Source of the DNA: Cephalotus follicularis
Taxonomy: Eukaryota > Streptophyta > Magnoliopsida > Oxalidales > Cephalotaceae
Direction of reading: 5' to 3'
Assembly: GCA_001972305.1 (NCBI GenBank)
Contig: BDDD01000173.1
Span: forward strand, 365,403 to 429,402
Length of the DNA: 64,000 bases
Shown here: piece after piece, positions 32,202 to 44,439 of the stretch
Position numbering within the stretch: the first letter of the stretch is position 1
How the letters are laid out: each line of letters opens with the position of its first letter
The notes under the pieces: model-generated
Told to the model about the DNA's origin: nothing
The model's input: the letters and a program-made list of their open reading frames with translations, nothing else
The model's database searches: none
Program-made: the position numbers and the translations under genes

Positions 32202-35200
32202 GGGTAAAGGCTGCAGCAAACCTTCCGGTCTCTGGTGCTCGGCCTTAACTGTCTGGCAAGTCAAACACCTTGCCACATACTCAGCGATCTCCCACTTCAT
32301 GCCAGGCCACCAGTAACACTTCTTCATGTCTTGATACATCTTCGTGCTACCAGGATGAATACTGTACAGAGATTTATGAGCCCCGCGGAGTAGCTCATCC
32401 TTCACCCTAAGCTCATTCGAAAAACATACACGCCTCCGATATCTCATAATACCATCATCATGCACTCTAAAATCAGACTCCGAATCTAGATTCTCTCGAA
32501 TCCTCTGCAGTTCAGGATCATGTGGTTGTGCATCTTCGATGCAATTCAGTAACACTGGTTCTACCCGCATGTCGGCTAGAAAGATCCCCGGTGACTGATT
32601 GAATGGTGACCACTCTTGGAAGCCTTCCAACATCTTCCATTGCGACACCATCGCACTAGCAAGCATAGCCTTGTGGCTCAAGGCATCAGCGACCACATTC
32701 GCCTTCCCCGGGTGATACTGTACACTGCAGTCATAGTCATTGAAGAATTCCACCCACCTGCACTGTCTCATGTTCAGTGTATCTTGACAAAACATATGCC
32801 TCAAGCTTTTATGATCGGTAAAGATCTCAAACTGCGCCCCATAAAGGTAGTGCCTCCACTTCTGAAGGGCGAAGATAATAGCTGCAAGCTCAAGGTCATG
32901 AGTCGGGTAGTTTTCTTCATACGGCTTTAGCTTCCTCGAGGCATATGCAATCACTCTGCCTCGCTGCATCAACACACAGCCCAAGCCCTTACCCGATGCA
33001 TCACTGTACACTGCAAAGCTTTCATTACCCTCAGGTAATACCAAGATAGGAGCGGAAACTAACCGGTCCTTCAGCTCACGAAAACTAGCCTCACAGTCTT
33101 CGTCCCAGACAAAAAGAGTCTTTTTCTGAGTCAGTCTGGTCAAGGGTTCAGCTATCCTTGAAAAATTCTGGATAAACCTCCATTAATATCCCGCCAACCC
33201 AAGGAAACTGCGCACCTCCGTCACATTCTTTGGTTTCGGCCAGTCTCTTACTACTTCAGTCTTTGACGGATCCACCGTCAAGCCTTCTCCAGATACTATG
33301 TGACCGAGAAAGATCAAATGGTCAAGCCAGAACTCGCATTTGCCAAACTTGGCATACAATCGGTGTTCTCTGAGAACCTGCAATACCATCCTCAGATGTC
33401 AAGCGTGCTCCTCCTCACTCCTCGAGTATACCAGTATATCATCAATAAATACCACAACAAACTGGTCCAGGTACGGTCGAAATACGTCATTCATCAATGA
33501 CATAAAAGCTGTCGGTGTATTGGTAACACCGAAAGGCATCACCAAGAACTCGTAGTGACCATACCGTGTCCGGAAGGCAGTTTTCTCTATGCCTCCTTCG
33601 CTCACTCTTAACTGGTGGTAACTCGATCTCAAGTCAAGCTTAGAAAACACTCTCGATCCTTGCAACTGATCAAACAAGTCCTCTATGTGGGGTAAAGGAT
33701 ATTTATTCTTGATGGTTGCCTTGTTTAACATCTGGTAGTCGATATAGAGCCTCATCGACCCATCCTTCTTCTTGACAAAGAGCACAGGTGCACCCCATGG
33801 AGAAACACTGGGTCTTCCAAAACCATTATCAATCAGGTCCTGTAACTGTAGCTTCAGCTCTCGCAACTCAGCAGGAGCCATCCGATAGGGTGATTTAGAG
33901 ATAGGAGCCATTCCAGGAACAAGATCAATAACGAACTCCATACTCCTCTTGGGCGGTAGGGACCCCAAGTCATCAGGAAACACATCTGGAAATTCGCACA
34001 CAACTGGAATTTCCTCCAAGCTCAAGCCTTTCTCCTTCCTTCGATCAATAACATAGGTCAAATATCCCTCGCATCCCTTCTCCAGGTATCTCGATGCTCG
34101 GATAAAAGATATGATCGGTGTTGAGAATCCCTTGTCTCCCTTGAACTGGAAAGTCGTTCCGTCGGGCAGACAAAAATCCACAGTCTTGAGGTAGTAATCC
34201 ATACGAGCACGGTGCGCCGATAGCCAATCCATCCCTAATATCACATCGAAGTCACGGATAGGCAGCACTATCAAATCTTCATACAAAGGAATGCCTGCCA
34301 TAGACATCTCACAACCTCTATATACCGAGTCTGTATACATAGAAGTCCCAATCGGTGTACTCACATCAAGTGTATAAGACATACAGTCAGGGGTGACATC
34401 AAAGCAAGATGCAAAACGTGCAGATATAAAGGAATGCGATGCTCCATAATCCATTAGTACTCTAGCATAATAACCATATATATGCAGAGTACCTCCAATA
34501 ACAGAAGTCGACTCTGGAACCTCAGTCTGAGCAAGTACAAAAATTCTACCTTTTGCGATGCCCTTGCCGGTGTCCTTCCTCTGCGACGGTCCCGCAGCCG
34601 CACCACTGCTACTCCCCGGTCCAGTAGGAGCTGTAGTAGGACTCTTTGGACAGTCCTTCACTGAATGACCAGGTGCCCCGCACCTCAAGCACCAACCATT
34701 AAATCTCCAGCAGTCCTTTTGTTGATGGCCAGTACGACCACAGTAAAAACATCCCCCAGATCTAGCATTACTCCCCTGGCTGGGAGTACCCTGTGAAGCT
34801 GTCTGCTGAGACTTGTTCTTCGACGACTTCGTCAGAGAACCACCATCTTGCCACTTTGACGATGCCGGTCGGGACTGCGTAGGACTCTGTTTACTCTCTT
34901 TTGTGCGAGCTCTCTCAGCCCGGTCCTCACTGGATATTATTTCCAACAATCTAGCTTTCTGAGCAACCTCCACATAAGTCCTCAGCTCCATGGCTCTAAT
35001 CCTTGACCGAAGATCCGGTCGCAATCCTCTCAAGAACCTCCGTATCTTCTTCGCCTCATCAGCTACCAGATAAGGTGAATGCCTGGCCAGCTCCATGAAT
35101 CTTTCTTGATATTCAGCAACTGTCATCTCTCCCTGTCGTAACTCCAAGAGCTCAGTCTCTCGTCGCTCTTGCTCAATATATGGAACATAAGTCTTCAGGA

Positions 35201-35660
35201 ACTCTGTCTGGAATCTGTCCCAATTGCTGTCCAGTCCCTGTGTCTCCCATTTTTCCCTAACCATCTCCCACCAATGAGTGGCCTCACCCCATAGGTGGTA
35301 CACAGCAAACCTCAACTTCTGAGCATCAGTGCAGTCCATCACCTGAAAGGTCTTCTCCAGGTCTCTCAGCCATCTCTCAGCAATCGTAGCATCAAGTTCT
35401 CCCTTGAAGCTAGGTGGATTCAGCCTCATGAAGTTCTTAATATCTCTACCAAAACCATCCTCTCCCGGGCAGTGGTCAGGAGCCCTATGTTACGGTCGAG
35501 CTTGCCCGTGGTACTGGCGCATATCCTCCGCATTAGCCCTGTTAAAGGCCATCTGCTGCTGAAAATAGTCTGTAATCCGAGCTATCGGATCTCTGTCGTC
35601 TTGGGGAATATCCATCCCTTGTGGAACATTAGCTTCTTCCGGGGCATTAGCTCTAGCCAT
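32202..35660 (-). pseudogene. Element E gag-pol, ending in the integrase zinc finger
   Basis: Translation starts at 35660 (MARANAPEEANVPQG) with a stop at about 35491 (CAA to TAA). It continues with gag capsid ([28 protein letters not shown]), knuckles [14 protein letters not shown] and [14 protein letters not shown], and protease with DYG where D(S/T)G is expected ([13 protein letters not shown]). RT follows ([19 protein letters not shown], catalytic FIDDILVYS), with stops at about 33400 and 33185. RNase H ([16 protein letters not shown]) and the integrase zinc finger ([31 protein letters not shown]) are present. It then ends in LTR sequence, so the catalytic core of integrase is missing. 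Confidence 0.93.
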
Positions 35661-35739
35661 TGACGGTCAGTCACGACTTTAGGAAAACAATTCATTAATT
35701 GCCAAGGAACTTATCCTATCTAAGCATATATGGAATATG

Positions 35740-35750
35740 CTCTGATACCA
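35740..35750 (-). promoter_or_regulatory. Element E primer binding site
   Basis: TGGTATCAGAG on the minus strand lies four bases after the 5' LTR end (TGACA at 35755). It is the initiator tRNA-Met type. Confidence 0.9.
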
Positions 35751-37068
35751 CTGTTGTCACACCTCGTTTAAAGAGAAACGTAACATCAAAGCGGAAAAGG
35801 CAATTAACATAAAGTACAGCTCATGCAAAATCCATAAAATTTAAAACTTTTAAACAAACTGTCAGTTGTGGAAGCATAACAAGTTCATAAGCTGTAACTC
35901 GTAACGTGCGTCCCATACCGTACGCTACCCAAATACAAATCATTAAGTTAATCGCCCATAAAACGGAGCGTGAGTCACAGTACAATACAAAATTCCTTCA
36001 GAAACAATACCATAACAATGGCACATCCGAAAACCATAACCCACATAGGTTTAATACAAAACAAGAGGATAAACAAAATGAAGAATATAGCAACTTGATC
36101 TTCGTCCATGCTGATCCAACAGTCCACTGCATCAATCTGTAAAGTAGGGGGTTAGCCTTTGTCCTCACTCGGCTAAGTCATAAAAGCAGTTCGGGATCAA
36201 CATAATGCATGTCGTGATATGAATGCGTAAATGATGCACTGTAGGAAAACCAGTTCAAATATATATATGACAAATATATATATTTTAACAGTACAGTAAA
36301 TATCAGTGTTACATATATAAGAAATATAAGTATGCAGTAACAGTATAGTAGTAACCCGGCCAGGGCTACATCAACAAACATAGTAATATCCAAGAAGGAC
36401 CAACAGGCAGTACAGTATGTCCATATAGGACCACAACAACAGTCAGTATGTCCATATAGGACCACAACAACAGTATGCATAGCGTCGCCAACTCCTGGGC
36501 CCACGCTACACTCCCACTTCGGTCCCCACTTCGGGCAACTGAGCGAGGCAACAGTACAGTGAGTCACTTAGCCATGCTCTTGGCCCCTAGGTACAACCGT
36601 ACCACTAGTCGGCGCTGGCAGCCTCCGCCATGCAACTAGTAGCGCAAACACAAAAACATAGCAATTCACAGAGCAAACAGTGAATTCAAACGGTAACGGT
36701 ACAGTAAACAGTTATGATCGTTTAGATCGACAACAGACAGTCATTTTCCATAATGTTTCTAAAAGTGACAACATTTGAAAATAGGCATTTTCAGTAGGAA
36801 TACTCTTTTGAAACAGTCCAGTAGGTGGGAAATTACTCCCTCAGTATGTTCGAAAATATAATAACATTTGTTTCACATTTCTGTATTCAACATAGCAGTT
36901 TATATGCATTTCTAAAGTGATAACTTAGGAATCATAAACCAATTTCAAACAGTCAAGAACAGGCAGTAAAACAGTACATATGTGATGCGTACAAATGCTC
37001 TAATGCATCCTAAGCGAAATCGGGATCGTTAGGTATCAAAACGGTAGGAATTGTCCAAACAGTACTCT

Positions 37069-37266
37069 AAAGCGTCGACGTTTAATCCTCAGGCGTCGAC
37101 GCTTATATGCCTTAAGCATCGCCGTTTAGTCCCTTAGCGTCTGCGCTTTAAGTGCCAGGGCGTCGATATATATTCTTTCAAGAGTCGACGTTCAAGCGCA
37201 TTTCAGTATACAAAACGCAGTTCACAGAACAAAGCGTCAACGGTCATTACTTAGGCGTCGACGGTT
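37069..37266 (+). repeat. TCGA palindrome array in E 5' LTR, cluster 1
   Basis: The counterpart of 30952-31150. Here more copies have the perfect TCGA core (AAGCGTCGACGTTTAA, AGGCGTCGACGCTTA). Confidence 0.8.
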
Positions 37267-38039
37267 TAAAACAGTTATCGTCTTCTACCTCTCGACATGT
37301 CTTACCAGTGACATTTTCAAGCATAAGACATGCATTCCAACAGGTAATAAGCCAAGAAAAATGACATGCAATAACATATTACACATCCAGTACAAGGTAG
37401 CATCATTTCAGTGACCAAAAACGAATCATTAAACCGTGAATTTCATGCAAGAACATCACTGAACAACATTAAGTATTGAACATGAAACTACAATCATGGC
37501 TTCCCCTACCTAAGGCCTCAAGTTAGAAGACGAAAGTCCACCTCTTTTAGTATTCCTCGAAGTCACTTGAGTCCCCAGGTACAGCTTGGAAGCTCCCTGG
37601 TTTATCCTAGCAGCTGGTGTGCAAGCTCCAAGCTTCCTTGCTCAACAATGGTGGTTGTCTCCTCTCCCAAGCTCTCTTGCTCTCTTTTACCACTCACAGA
37701 GCCTTTCAAACAAGTGTCTGGTTCATTGTTACAGGAAGGAGGGTGAGAGGAGTAGGTGTTTTATGCCCAAAACGTCTTTGTTTCTTCTGTCAACACAACC
37801 AAAATTAACTCCTCCCTTTCATGCAGACCAGTGCAACAGGTGTTGCTTTCTCCCTCCATACAGGCCATGCAGACAGAGATTCTTTCCCTTCCCCATGCCC
37901 TGCTGTTGCAGGTATATCTGGCAACAAATTGCATGCAGGCCACGTTCTTAAACGTCTGCAAAAACACATGGTAAAAGCCCATCAAAAACCTCCCTGTGAC
38001 ACGTTCATCTGCTGTCAAGAATGTGCAGAACACGCCATA

Positions 38040-38145
38040 AAGCGTCGACAGTCACATGCAAGCGTCGGCGCTTACGCGCTGTATTTAAACGTGCGTTTTA
38101 ACGGCTTAAGCGTCGACGCTCCAAGTGTAGGCGTCAGCGCTTTAA
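38040..38145 (+). repeat. TCGA palindrome array in E 5' LTR, cluster 2
   Basis: The counterpart of 31923-32030, with the same four copies. Confidence 0.8.
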
Positions 38146-38342
38146 GCTTAAAACTGAGTCGTTTTTACCAAAACACACATTTAACATTCCCATCATAATT
38201 TGATTCCAGTTCCTTCATCATTAGAGTTCGGAGAAAACACCCTAATATCCGGAAAATTCATCCTTTATTAATTCCACAGTTCAAAAGTACAAAATACATC
38301 GTGAAATTACAATCCAAGAAAAATCTCGGGCGTTACACAAAC

Positions 38343-39538
38343 ATCCTAATGTTGAAGAAAGAGAAAGTTCAAGGAGAAGGGGTACAAGGGCCAAAAGAGG
38401 AAGGGTTGAGAGAGTAGTGGGTTAGTAGAAGTTGTTCAATAAGGACTAAGGTATCCACAAGCTTATTTTGAAAGAAAAATTCTTGTAGGAAAAACCCTAG
38501 ATTTCAAATTTTTCTTAGACGAAGGTTTTCCTATAGTGGAATGGTTGAATGCACCTGATCTAAGACCTTTATTTTCTATCAACCTTCCACATTACCCAGA
38601 GTTGATGATAAAGTTTTATGCAATTTTTTTTTCAGTAGTTCGGTTGTTTGTCTATTAGAGTAAAAGACAAAAACATTATGATGAATTACGCCACACTAGC
38701 CTCTATATTGAAAATTCCTTATGATAGTTCTAGGGGATGGTCACATAGATATTGGGTTGAAGAAGAAGGATTTAGTAAAAAAGATTGTGTACATTTGTTA
38801 TTCAGAGAAAATGCACAAGTCTTGGAAAAAATGTATTCAAGGAATCTTATGCTCGATTACTGTTTCTTGCATTGAGCGGTTGCTACTCATATCCTACCAA
38901 AAGCTGGTGGATTTCATGAGGTGACTCATATGGAGGCTTTTACAATGTTTCATATCATTACTGGTAGGAGGATAAATGTGCCATTGCTTATTTTCAACCA
39001 AATGAAGGTAATGCAAGCTAGGGAGAATGCAAGACTCCATTATGGAAATATAGTGACTAAAATTCTTATGCATTTTTGTGTTGATCTAGATGGGGACGTG
39101 CATCATGCACTTCAAAACACTGATAAATTGGGAAAGGGAATCCTAGGTAGGATGGGGTTTGAGAAGCATAAGTGGCTTGGGACATGGATTCCCAAATAAG
39201 AGGATTCAGATAGAGTAAGCGTAGAAGAACAAGAGGGAGAAGAAGGAGAAGAAGCACAAGGTCAAGAAGAGGTAGCTCCGGAGGTTGTGCAAAGTCCTAT
39301 TCTTACTCAAGATTCATTTGAGAAGATTATACGAGCTATCCATGGAATTAAGAGAAGACAAAGAAGGCTCGAAAGAAAACTTATTGAGAAAAGTATTATT
39401 GGAGATGAGGATATAACACCTCCGTCTAGCCAAGAAAATGCAACAAACGAAGAAGAGAATCAAGAGGAAGGACAAGACACTGACATTGAGCATGTTGGAG
39501 ATGGAGATGATGAGGATGATAGGATGGATGATTGACCA
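38343..39538 (+). pseudogene. Extra ORF of F, main part
   Basis: It continues from 29646. A Lys/Arg-rich start (ESSRRRGTRAKRGRVERV) ends in a stop near 38424. Beyond it several frames carry the conserved body: VKDKNIMMNYATLASILKIP, EEEGFSKKDCVHLLF, HMEAFTMFHIITGRRINVPLLIF, ARLHYGNIVTKILMHFCVDL. A charged C-terminus (IHGIKRRQRRLERKL, then a Glu/Asp-rich tail) ends at 39535. This resembles the plant-transposon-associated domain after pol in SIRE/Maximus elements. It is sometimes called env-like, but I see no signal peptide or membrane anchor, so an envelope role is not supported. At least three frame breaks. Confidence 0.75.
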
Positions 39539-39886
39539 TATGCATTGTACATCATTCATCATTTTATTAATCCTTGTATTGCATTTGTATTTTGATCTAA
39601 CTCTCAAAACGCTTTGTTAAAGTTCATTTTATGTTTAATGATTAATGGTTAAGTCAATTGGTGTTTTAAGTTATTTTGTTCTATTCAACTTTTTGATGGT
39701 ATACAAAAAACGTGGAGAATATGTTATGCACAAGTTAGGGGGAGCAAAGGCTAAAGGGGAGAGTAGAGTATCTCTTATTTGATTTCTGATATATTTTGTT
39801 TAACTATGTCTTAAAATATGCTCTTATGCTCTATATCTCAACTTATGCTCTTTTGCTCATATTTATAGCAAATTTTTATCATCATC

Positions 39887-39898
39887 AAAAAGGGGGAG
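39887..39898 (+). promoter_or_regulatory. Element F polypurine tract
   Basis: AAAAAGGGGGAG directly precedes the 3' LTR and serves as plus-strand primer in copia elements. Confidence 0.88.
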
Positions 39899-40020
39899 AT
39901 TATTGAAATTTTTGTCTCAATCCTAATTTTGATGATAACATATTTACATCTAATCATTTTCACTTTTGTTGAAGTTGTGATATTACAAACAAAGTGAATT
40001 TCCAGGCAAAATAGGACAAT

Positions 40021-40440
40021 GCGTCTACAGTTACAGAGTAACTGTCAGTTCTTAGACAAACCGTCGAAGGGCACAGTCAAAGCGTCAGTAGTTAAGCAAT
40101 TTGGTCTAAGCTAATATGTCTAAAGCGGCGACGCTTTTCTCAACACCATTCACGAAGTTTCTCAAATGCTATAAGCGTGATGCTTAAAGGAAACCGTCAG
40201 CGCTTTGTGCAAAGCAATGACAAGGTACACTAAGCCTCAACGGTTAAGAACGCAAGACTGAATAACGCCACAAACCGAGGCCATAAACCAATGACATTTT
40301 ATTTAAACAGGTAGTGCATTACTAAGCTCGGAGTTGCAGTTGCCAACCGACGAAGATTAAATGGGGATATTCAAATTAAGGCGTAACGGTAACATCTAAG
40401 CGTCGACGCTTAGATCGAAACCGGCTATGCTTTAAGCGCG
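40021..40440 (+). repeat. TCGA palindrome array in F 3' LTR
   Basis: About ten decayed copies, for example AACCGTCGAAGG, AAGCGGCGACGCTTT, AACCGTCAGCGCTTT, AAGCCTCAACGGTTAAG and AAGCGTCGACGCTTAGA. The cluster ends about 105 bp upstream of the TATA box. Confidence 0.75.
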
Positions 40441-40520
40441 AGATTTTGATTTGCTCAATCTTATCAACGTTAAATCAAAGCACAAACTTTCTTAAATGTT
40501 TCCAACGACTCTCAAATGTC

Positions 40521-40554
40521 TCTAACGGCTATTTCTTGCTAACATTATAAATAG
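40521..40554 (+). promoter_or_regulatory. Element F LTR core promoter with an MSA-like site
   Basis: TCTAACGGCTA (40521-40531) matches the plant mitosis-specific activator consensus YCYAACGGYYA exactly. TTATAAATAG (40545-40554) follows. The same spacing occurs in D and in the LTR at 54718. Confidence 0.6.
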
Positions 40555-41021
40555 GAGGCTTGAATCACACAACAATATATAACAATCAACACTACCATAC
40601 TTGGTCATCAAAATTCTTTCAAGAGCTTCATAGTCTTTAGCAAGTGTTATTGTTTTATTTTGAGTTGTTGTAAAGTGAGCTTATTCAGTCAATATCCAAC
40701 CTTATAGAGGTTACACAAAGTCACCAATCAACTTTGTATTACTTTGATTAACAAGGGGGGTGAACCCAAAGTGTATGTGATTGAGTTCAATCACGAAAGT
40801 TGTAGGGTGCACCGAATTACTCCTGTAAAGAAATTCAGAGTTAGTATTTGTAATACCCATAATTTTTAACTAATGTATATTGTACACTTGATAAATAAAA
40901 TATGCATTGTATTGAGATTTAATGTCCAATTATTATATGAATTGTGGTTATTGAAGTATTGGGGGTTTGTTTTGGAATGAAAATGGTGGAACAAGCTTAT
41001 GGAACCGAACTCGGCACCTGA

Positions 41022-41102
41022 CAGTCGACTGTCACAGAGTAATAGTTGGTTGGCTGATTCATAAAGTGACAGTCGACTGTCACAGGGTAACAGTCGACTG
41101 GT
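41022..41102 (+). repeat. TCGA palindrome array in G, cluster 1
   Basis: Three perfect CAGTCGACTG copies, two in the form GACAGTCGACTGTCACAG, within 80 bp. Confidence 0.8.
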
Positions 41103-42033
41103 ATAGCTCAGACAGGTGTCTGTGCATGGCGTGTGAAACAGTGCAGTGGCACCAAAATCTTGGTAGTTGATGACAAGTGTCTTAAACATGTCATGCCGGA
41201 CTGAGGTGTGTTACCAGCTGTATGACATGCAAGAGTGGTGTCTTGCATGTGCTCTATTCCATATGTAGACCTGCAAACCTGCAAAACAAAATTGAAAGGA
41301 GTAAGGAGATGTGCATGTGAGAAAGAGAAAGGAAAATGCTGGGGATTGAAGTTAATGGAATCTGACGAATTCCTAAGCATTTAAACATTCTATATCAACT
41401 GTTGAGAGTTGGAATTGAGTGCTATACACTGGGAAGAGAGGATTTATGGTGGAGTAATTTCTGAACTTGCATGTTGGAGCTAGTGAGTTCAAAGTGGAGA
41501 TTAAAGGTTGATTCTCCCTAGTAAGTCACTGGCTTAAGTTACTTATGTTACCATGGCTCAACAATAGTATAAACACACTAAATTGATATTATATCTACTG
41601 GTTAACATGCATGTATACATTTAATTGCTTGAATTGGAGTTGAGTTGGTATAAAGAGTTTGGAACTCAAAGTGAGTTTGAGGCTTAGGATCTCTCTGGTA
41701 AGTTGCTGGTTAATTTCAGTACTGGTATGGTAGTTAGTCAACCATATATAGTTACTGATTTTCGTTCTATATGCCTGTCAACATGCCTCTATAGCCTTAA
41801 ATTTTTGGATTGTAGGTGTTGAGTTGAAGTTGGAACTCAAATAGAAGAATCAATCCAATTTGATTCTGGGATAGCGACTGAGGTAGGGGTATTGACATGT
41901 TTTTGAAGATATAATATGTATAGCATGTATGGATAATTTCTATATGAGTGCATGCTATTAATTGGTTTGAATTGGATTGTGAACATGCATACTCTGTTCC
42001 TGTTAGCTACTGCCTGTCGTTTTTCTGGGCAAA

Positions 42034-42170
42034 ACAGTCGACTGTTGAGCCTAACAGTCGACTACCAAATGTAAACAGCCGACTGTTAAGGATAAACAGT
42101 CGACTACCAAATGTAAACAGACGACTGCTCAATGTAAACAGTCGGCTATTCTTATGAACAGTCGACTGCT
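42034..42170 (+). repeat. TCGA palindrome array in G, cluster 2
   Basis: Seven copies at about 18-20 bp spacing (AACAGTCGACTGTT, ACAGCCGACTGTT, ACAGTCGACTACC, AACAGTCGGCTATT). Spacing is tighter and more even than in other clusters. Confidence 0.82.
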
Positions 42171-43651
42171 AAGAGATAAATTGCGGATAGTAGGTACTTT
42201 TTAGGCTTAAATTTGTATGTAATCATACTGGCCTCAACATGGGATGATTCTATAACACCCTGTGCCCGCAGGGCAGACACGTGGCATTACTCTCAATCCA
42301 ATACACAATACAATGGTCGGGACTAACAATATAAAAATACGGAAAACTTAAAACTTAAAACTTTGCAAAACATATCAGTTGCGGAAGAAACAATACAAAT
42401 CCATCCATACAGTACAATGCAAATCTTTTACAATACAGTCTTTTACAATATATATCAATCCTTCAATACAATATTTCAATACAGTACATTCCAAACTTCA
42501 CTACAATCTCATAACCAGTCCTGCGGTACCCAAGCCGTCATGTAATCAATCGAGTCTTCAGTCCTTCTGTCCGCTGCTACCTGCTGCCCTACCTATGCCG
42601 CACACAAAGGTACAACACAGCCCCATCCTGAAGGATGGGGTTAGCAACACTGGCTAGGCAGAAACCCCATGCAGCATGTATGCATGTACAATGTGCAATA
42701 TCGGTGACAATCAATGCAATATCAATGTGCGGTGTACAATATCAATGCATGACATGGCAAATGTGCATGTACAATTGGCGATTAGACTACCCGTATAACA
42801 GTGGCCCATAACAGAGCATACGGATAGGATCTATAACAAACAATCAATTGTAGACACTCAATGGTGGTGTATGAAACACTCACTCAATCAATCAATATCC
42901 TATAGAGCATGCGACTGAGTCAATACAATGTCAATCGGTTAGCGGTGATCAATCCCACGGAAGGTAGTCCTTCAAAAAGGGTGGGAGATCTATCTACGGT
43001 TTCCAGATTGATCAGGTCAGGGACTCATAGATCTTCCAGCCTATGGCTGGGTCAATACGGTCTCGATGGGCTACAACCGAGGGAGCCACTGATACCGTTA
43101 AGGAGCTATGGCCTCAAGGGAGCATCAATCGACAATCAATCGGTACCGCTCGTCAGCGGGTCAATACAATACAATAAATGAAACGATCGACGGAATAGGT
43201 GGACAGAGTCAACGACCTAACATGCCGATACGAATCATAAGGTCGCTCTATAGGATCCATACAATACAATCAATCAATCAATCGAGTCAATACAATATTG
43301 GGTAAAGTCAATAAGTGGTGGTGTCTATTGGAGAAATGGGAACGTGCGTCCATCGTACCGACTTAGGCTCACAACAACACTCACGACTCAAGCAATCGAT
43401 CAATGCATCAATACAACGTCGAAGCAAGGCCAATAAGTGGTGGTGCCTAATGGAGGGATGGGAACGTGCATCCATTTTACCGACTTAGACTCGCAGCAAC
43501 ACTCATGACTCAAGCAATCAATCGGTCAGTACAATCGGTAAAACTATTTTCAAACACTTGAACACCTCAAGTGAGGCTTCGGTCAAGTGGCGATGTGCAA
43601 AGAAGTGGAAAACTAGCTTTAAAACAGTTAAAAACTCATAATAGTACATTA

Positions 43652-43985
43652 GGCGTCGATGTCTTTGGTGAAAGACATCGACTCCTGTTTAAAACAGTGG
43701 AAAGACGTCGATGTCTTTCCCTATTTATGTAGAGAACTGGCCAAAGACGTCGACGTCCTTGAAGAAAGGTGTCGACGAATTTCAATAAAAACAGCCTGAG
43801 AATACGCATCGATGTTCGGCATCGATGTCTTTCCAGGGGAGAGACATCTCGAGGCAAAGACGTCGACGTCTTTGAAAGACGTCGATGTCTTTGCTGTAGA
43901 ATCAAGGATAAAACACTCAGATGAGAAAGACATCGACATCTTTGGACTAAGGGTCGATGTCTTTCCCGGGCAGAGTCGATTTTTA
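43652..43985 (+). repeat. TCGA palindrome array in H
   Basis: About fourteen copies of the AAAGACGTCGACGTCTTT version, for example AAAGACGTCGACGTCC, AAAGACGTCGATGTCTTT and AAAGACATCGACATCTTT. Several are near-perfect 18-bp palindromes. Confidence 0.85.
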
Positions 43986-44407
43986 GGTAGAAAATGGGGC
44001 CAATCTCAAGCAAAAATCAAATTAAAAGACATTCTTTGAAAACCAAAGTTTACAATTAATCATTTGACGTTAGTAAGACTAGTTAGAACCTTCCAAATTC
44101 AATTTCAGTCCTTTAATTAACAATTAGGTCAAGGATTTACTTAAAAACCCAAAAAACCCCAATTTCACTCAATACATTCAATTCAATCATTCAATCAGTC
44201 ATTCAATAATGCAATTCAATCAATAAAGCCGTAGGTAATTCAGTAAAGAAGTCCTACCTATCACTGAAGCTTCAAAAGTTGAGCTTCCAATCACTCGATC
44301 AGTTGCTATGCCGTTCAATCACCAATCCACTCCTTGCAATCGCCGTTCTTGTCGATGGAGATGCAATCCGGGGCTGCAATGGTGGAAGATGGAGCTGCCA
44401 GCAAGAG

Positions 44408-44408
44408 G

Positions 44409-44434
<26 letters not shown>
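44408..44434 (+). repeat. (GA)n microsatellite in H
   Basis: About 13 GA units lie within H, probably reflecting a CT-rich leader on the transcribed strand. Confidence 0.9.

Positions 44435-44439
<5 letters not shown>

Larger units (their letters stand above)
29647..38337 (-). mobile_element. Element E: Ty3/gypsy retrotransposon, minus strand, integrase core deleted
   Basis: It is flanked by CAAAC (29642-29646 and 38338-38342). On the minus strand: 5' LTR 38337-35755, PBS 35750-35740, gag-pol from 35660 down to 32202, and a 3' LTR at 32201-29647 that lacks about its first 20 bases. The integrase core, any chromodomain and the PPT are deleted. The LTR copies are close, with scattered substitutions and short indels. 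Three nonsense codons and an altered protease motif also disable it. Confidence 0.92.
35755..38337 (-). repeat. Element E 5' LTR (complete)
   Basis: This 2583-bp LTR starts TGTAACGCCCGAG on the minus strand and ends GGTGTGACA. It carries array clusters at 37069-37266 and 38040-38145. Confidence 0.92.
39901..40848 (+). repeat. Element F 3' LTR, left part
   Basis: It starts TATTGAAATTTTTGTCTCAA, homologous to the starts of D (TGTTGACG...GTCTCAA) and of 54718, with TG changed to TA. It has array 40021-40440, TATA at 40545 and the GTGATTGAGTTCAATCACGAAA block. It is cut at GTTAGTATT by G. Confidence 0.88.

Noticed and set aside
38343-39538. Extra ORF of F as a retroviral envelope gene
   Set aside because: No signal peptide, membrane anchor or glycoprotein-like layout is visible. 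Homology is to the plant-transposon-associated domain only.
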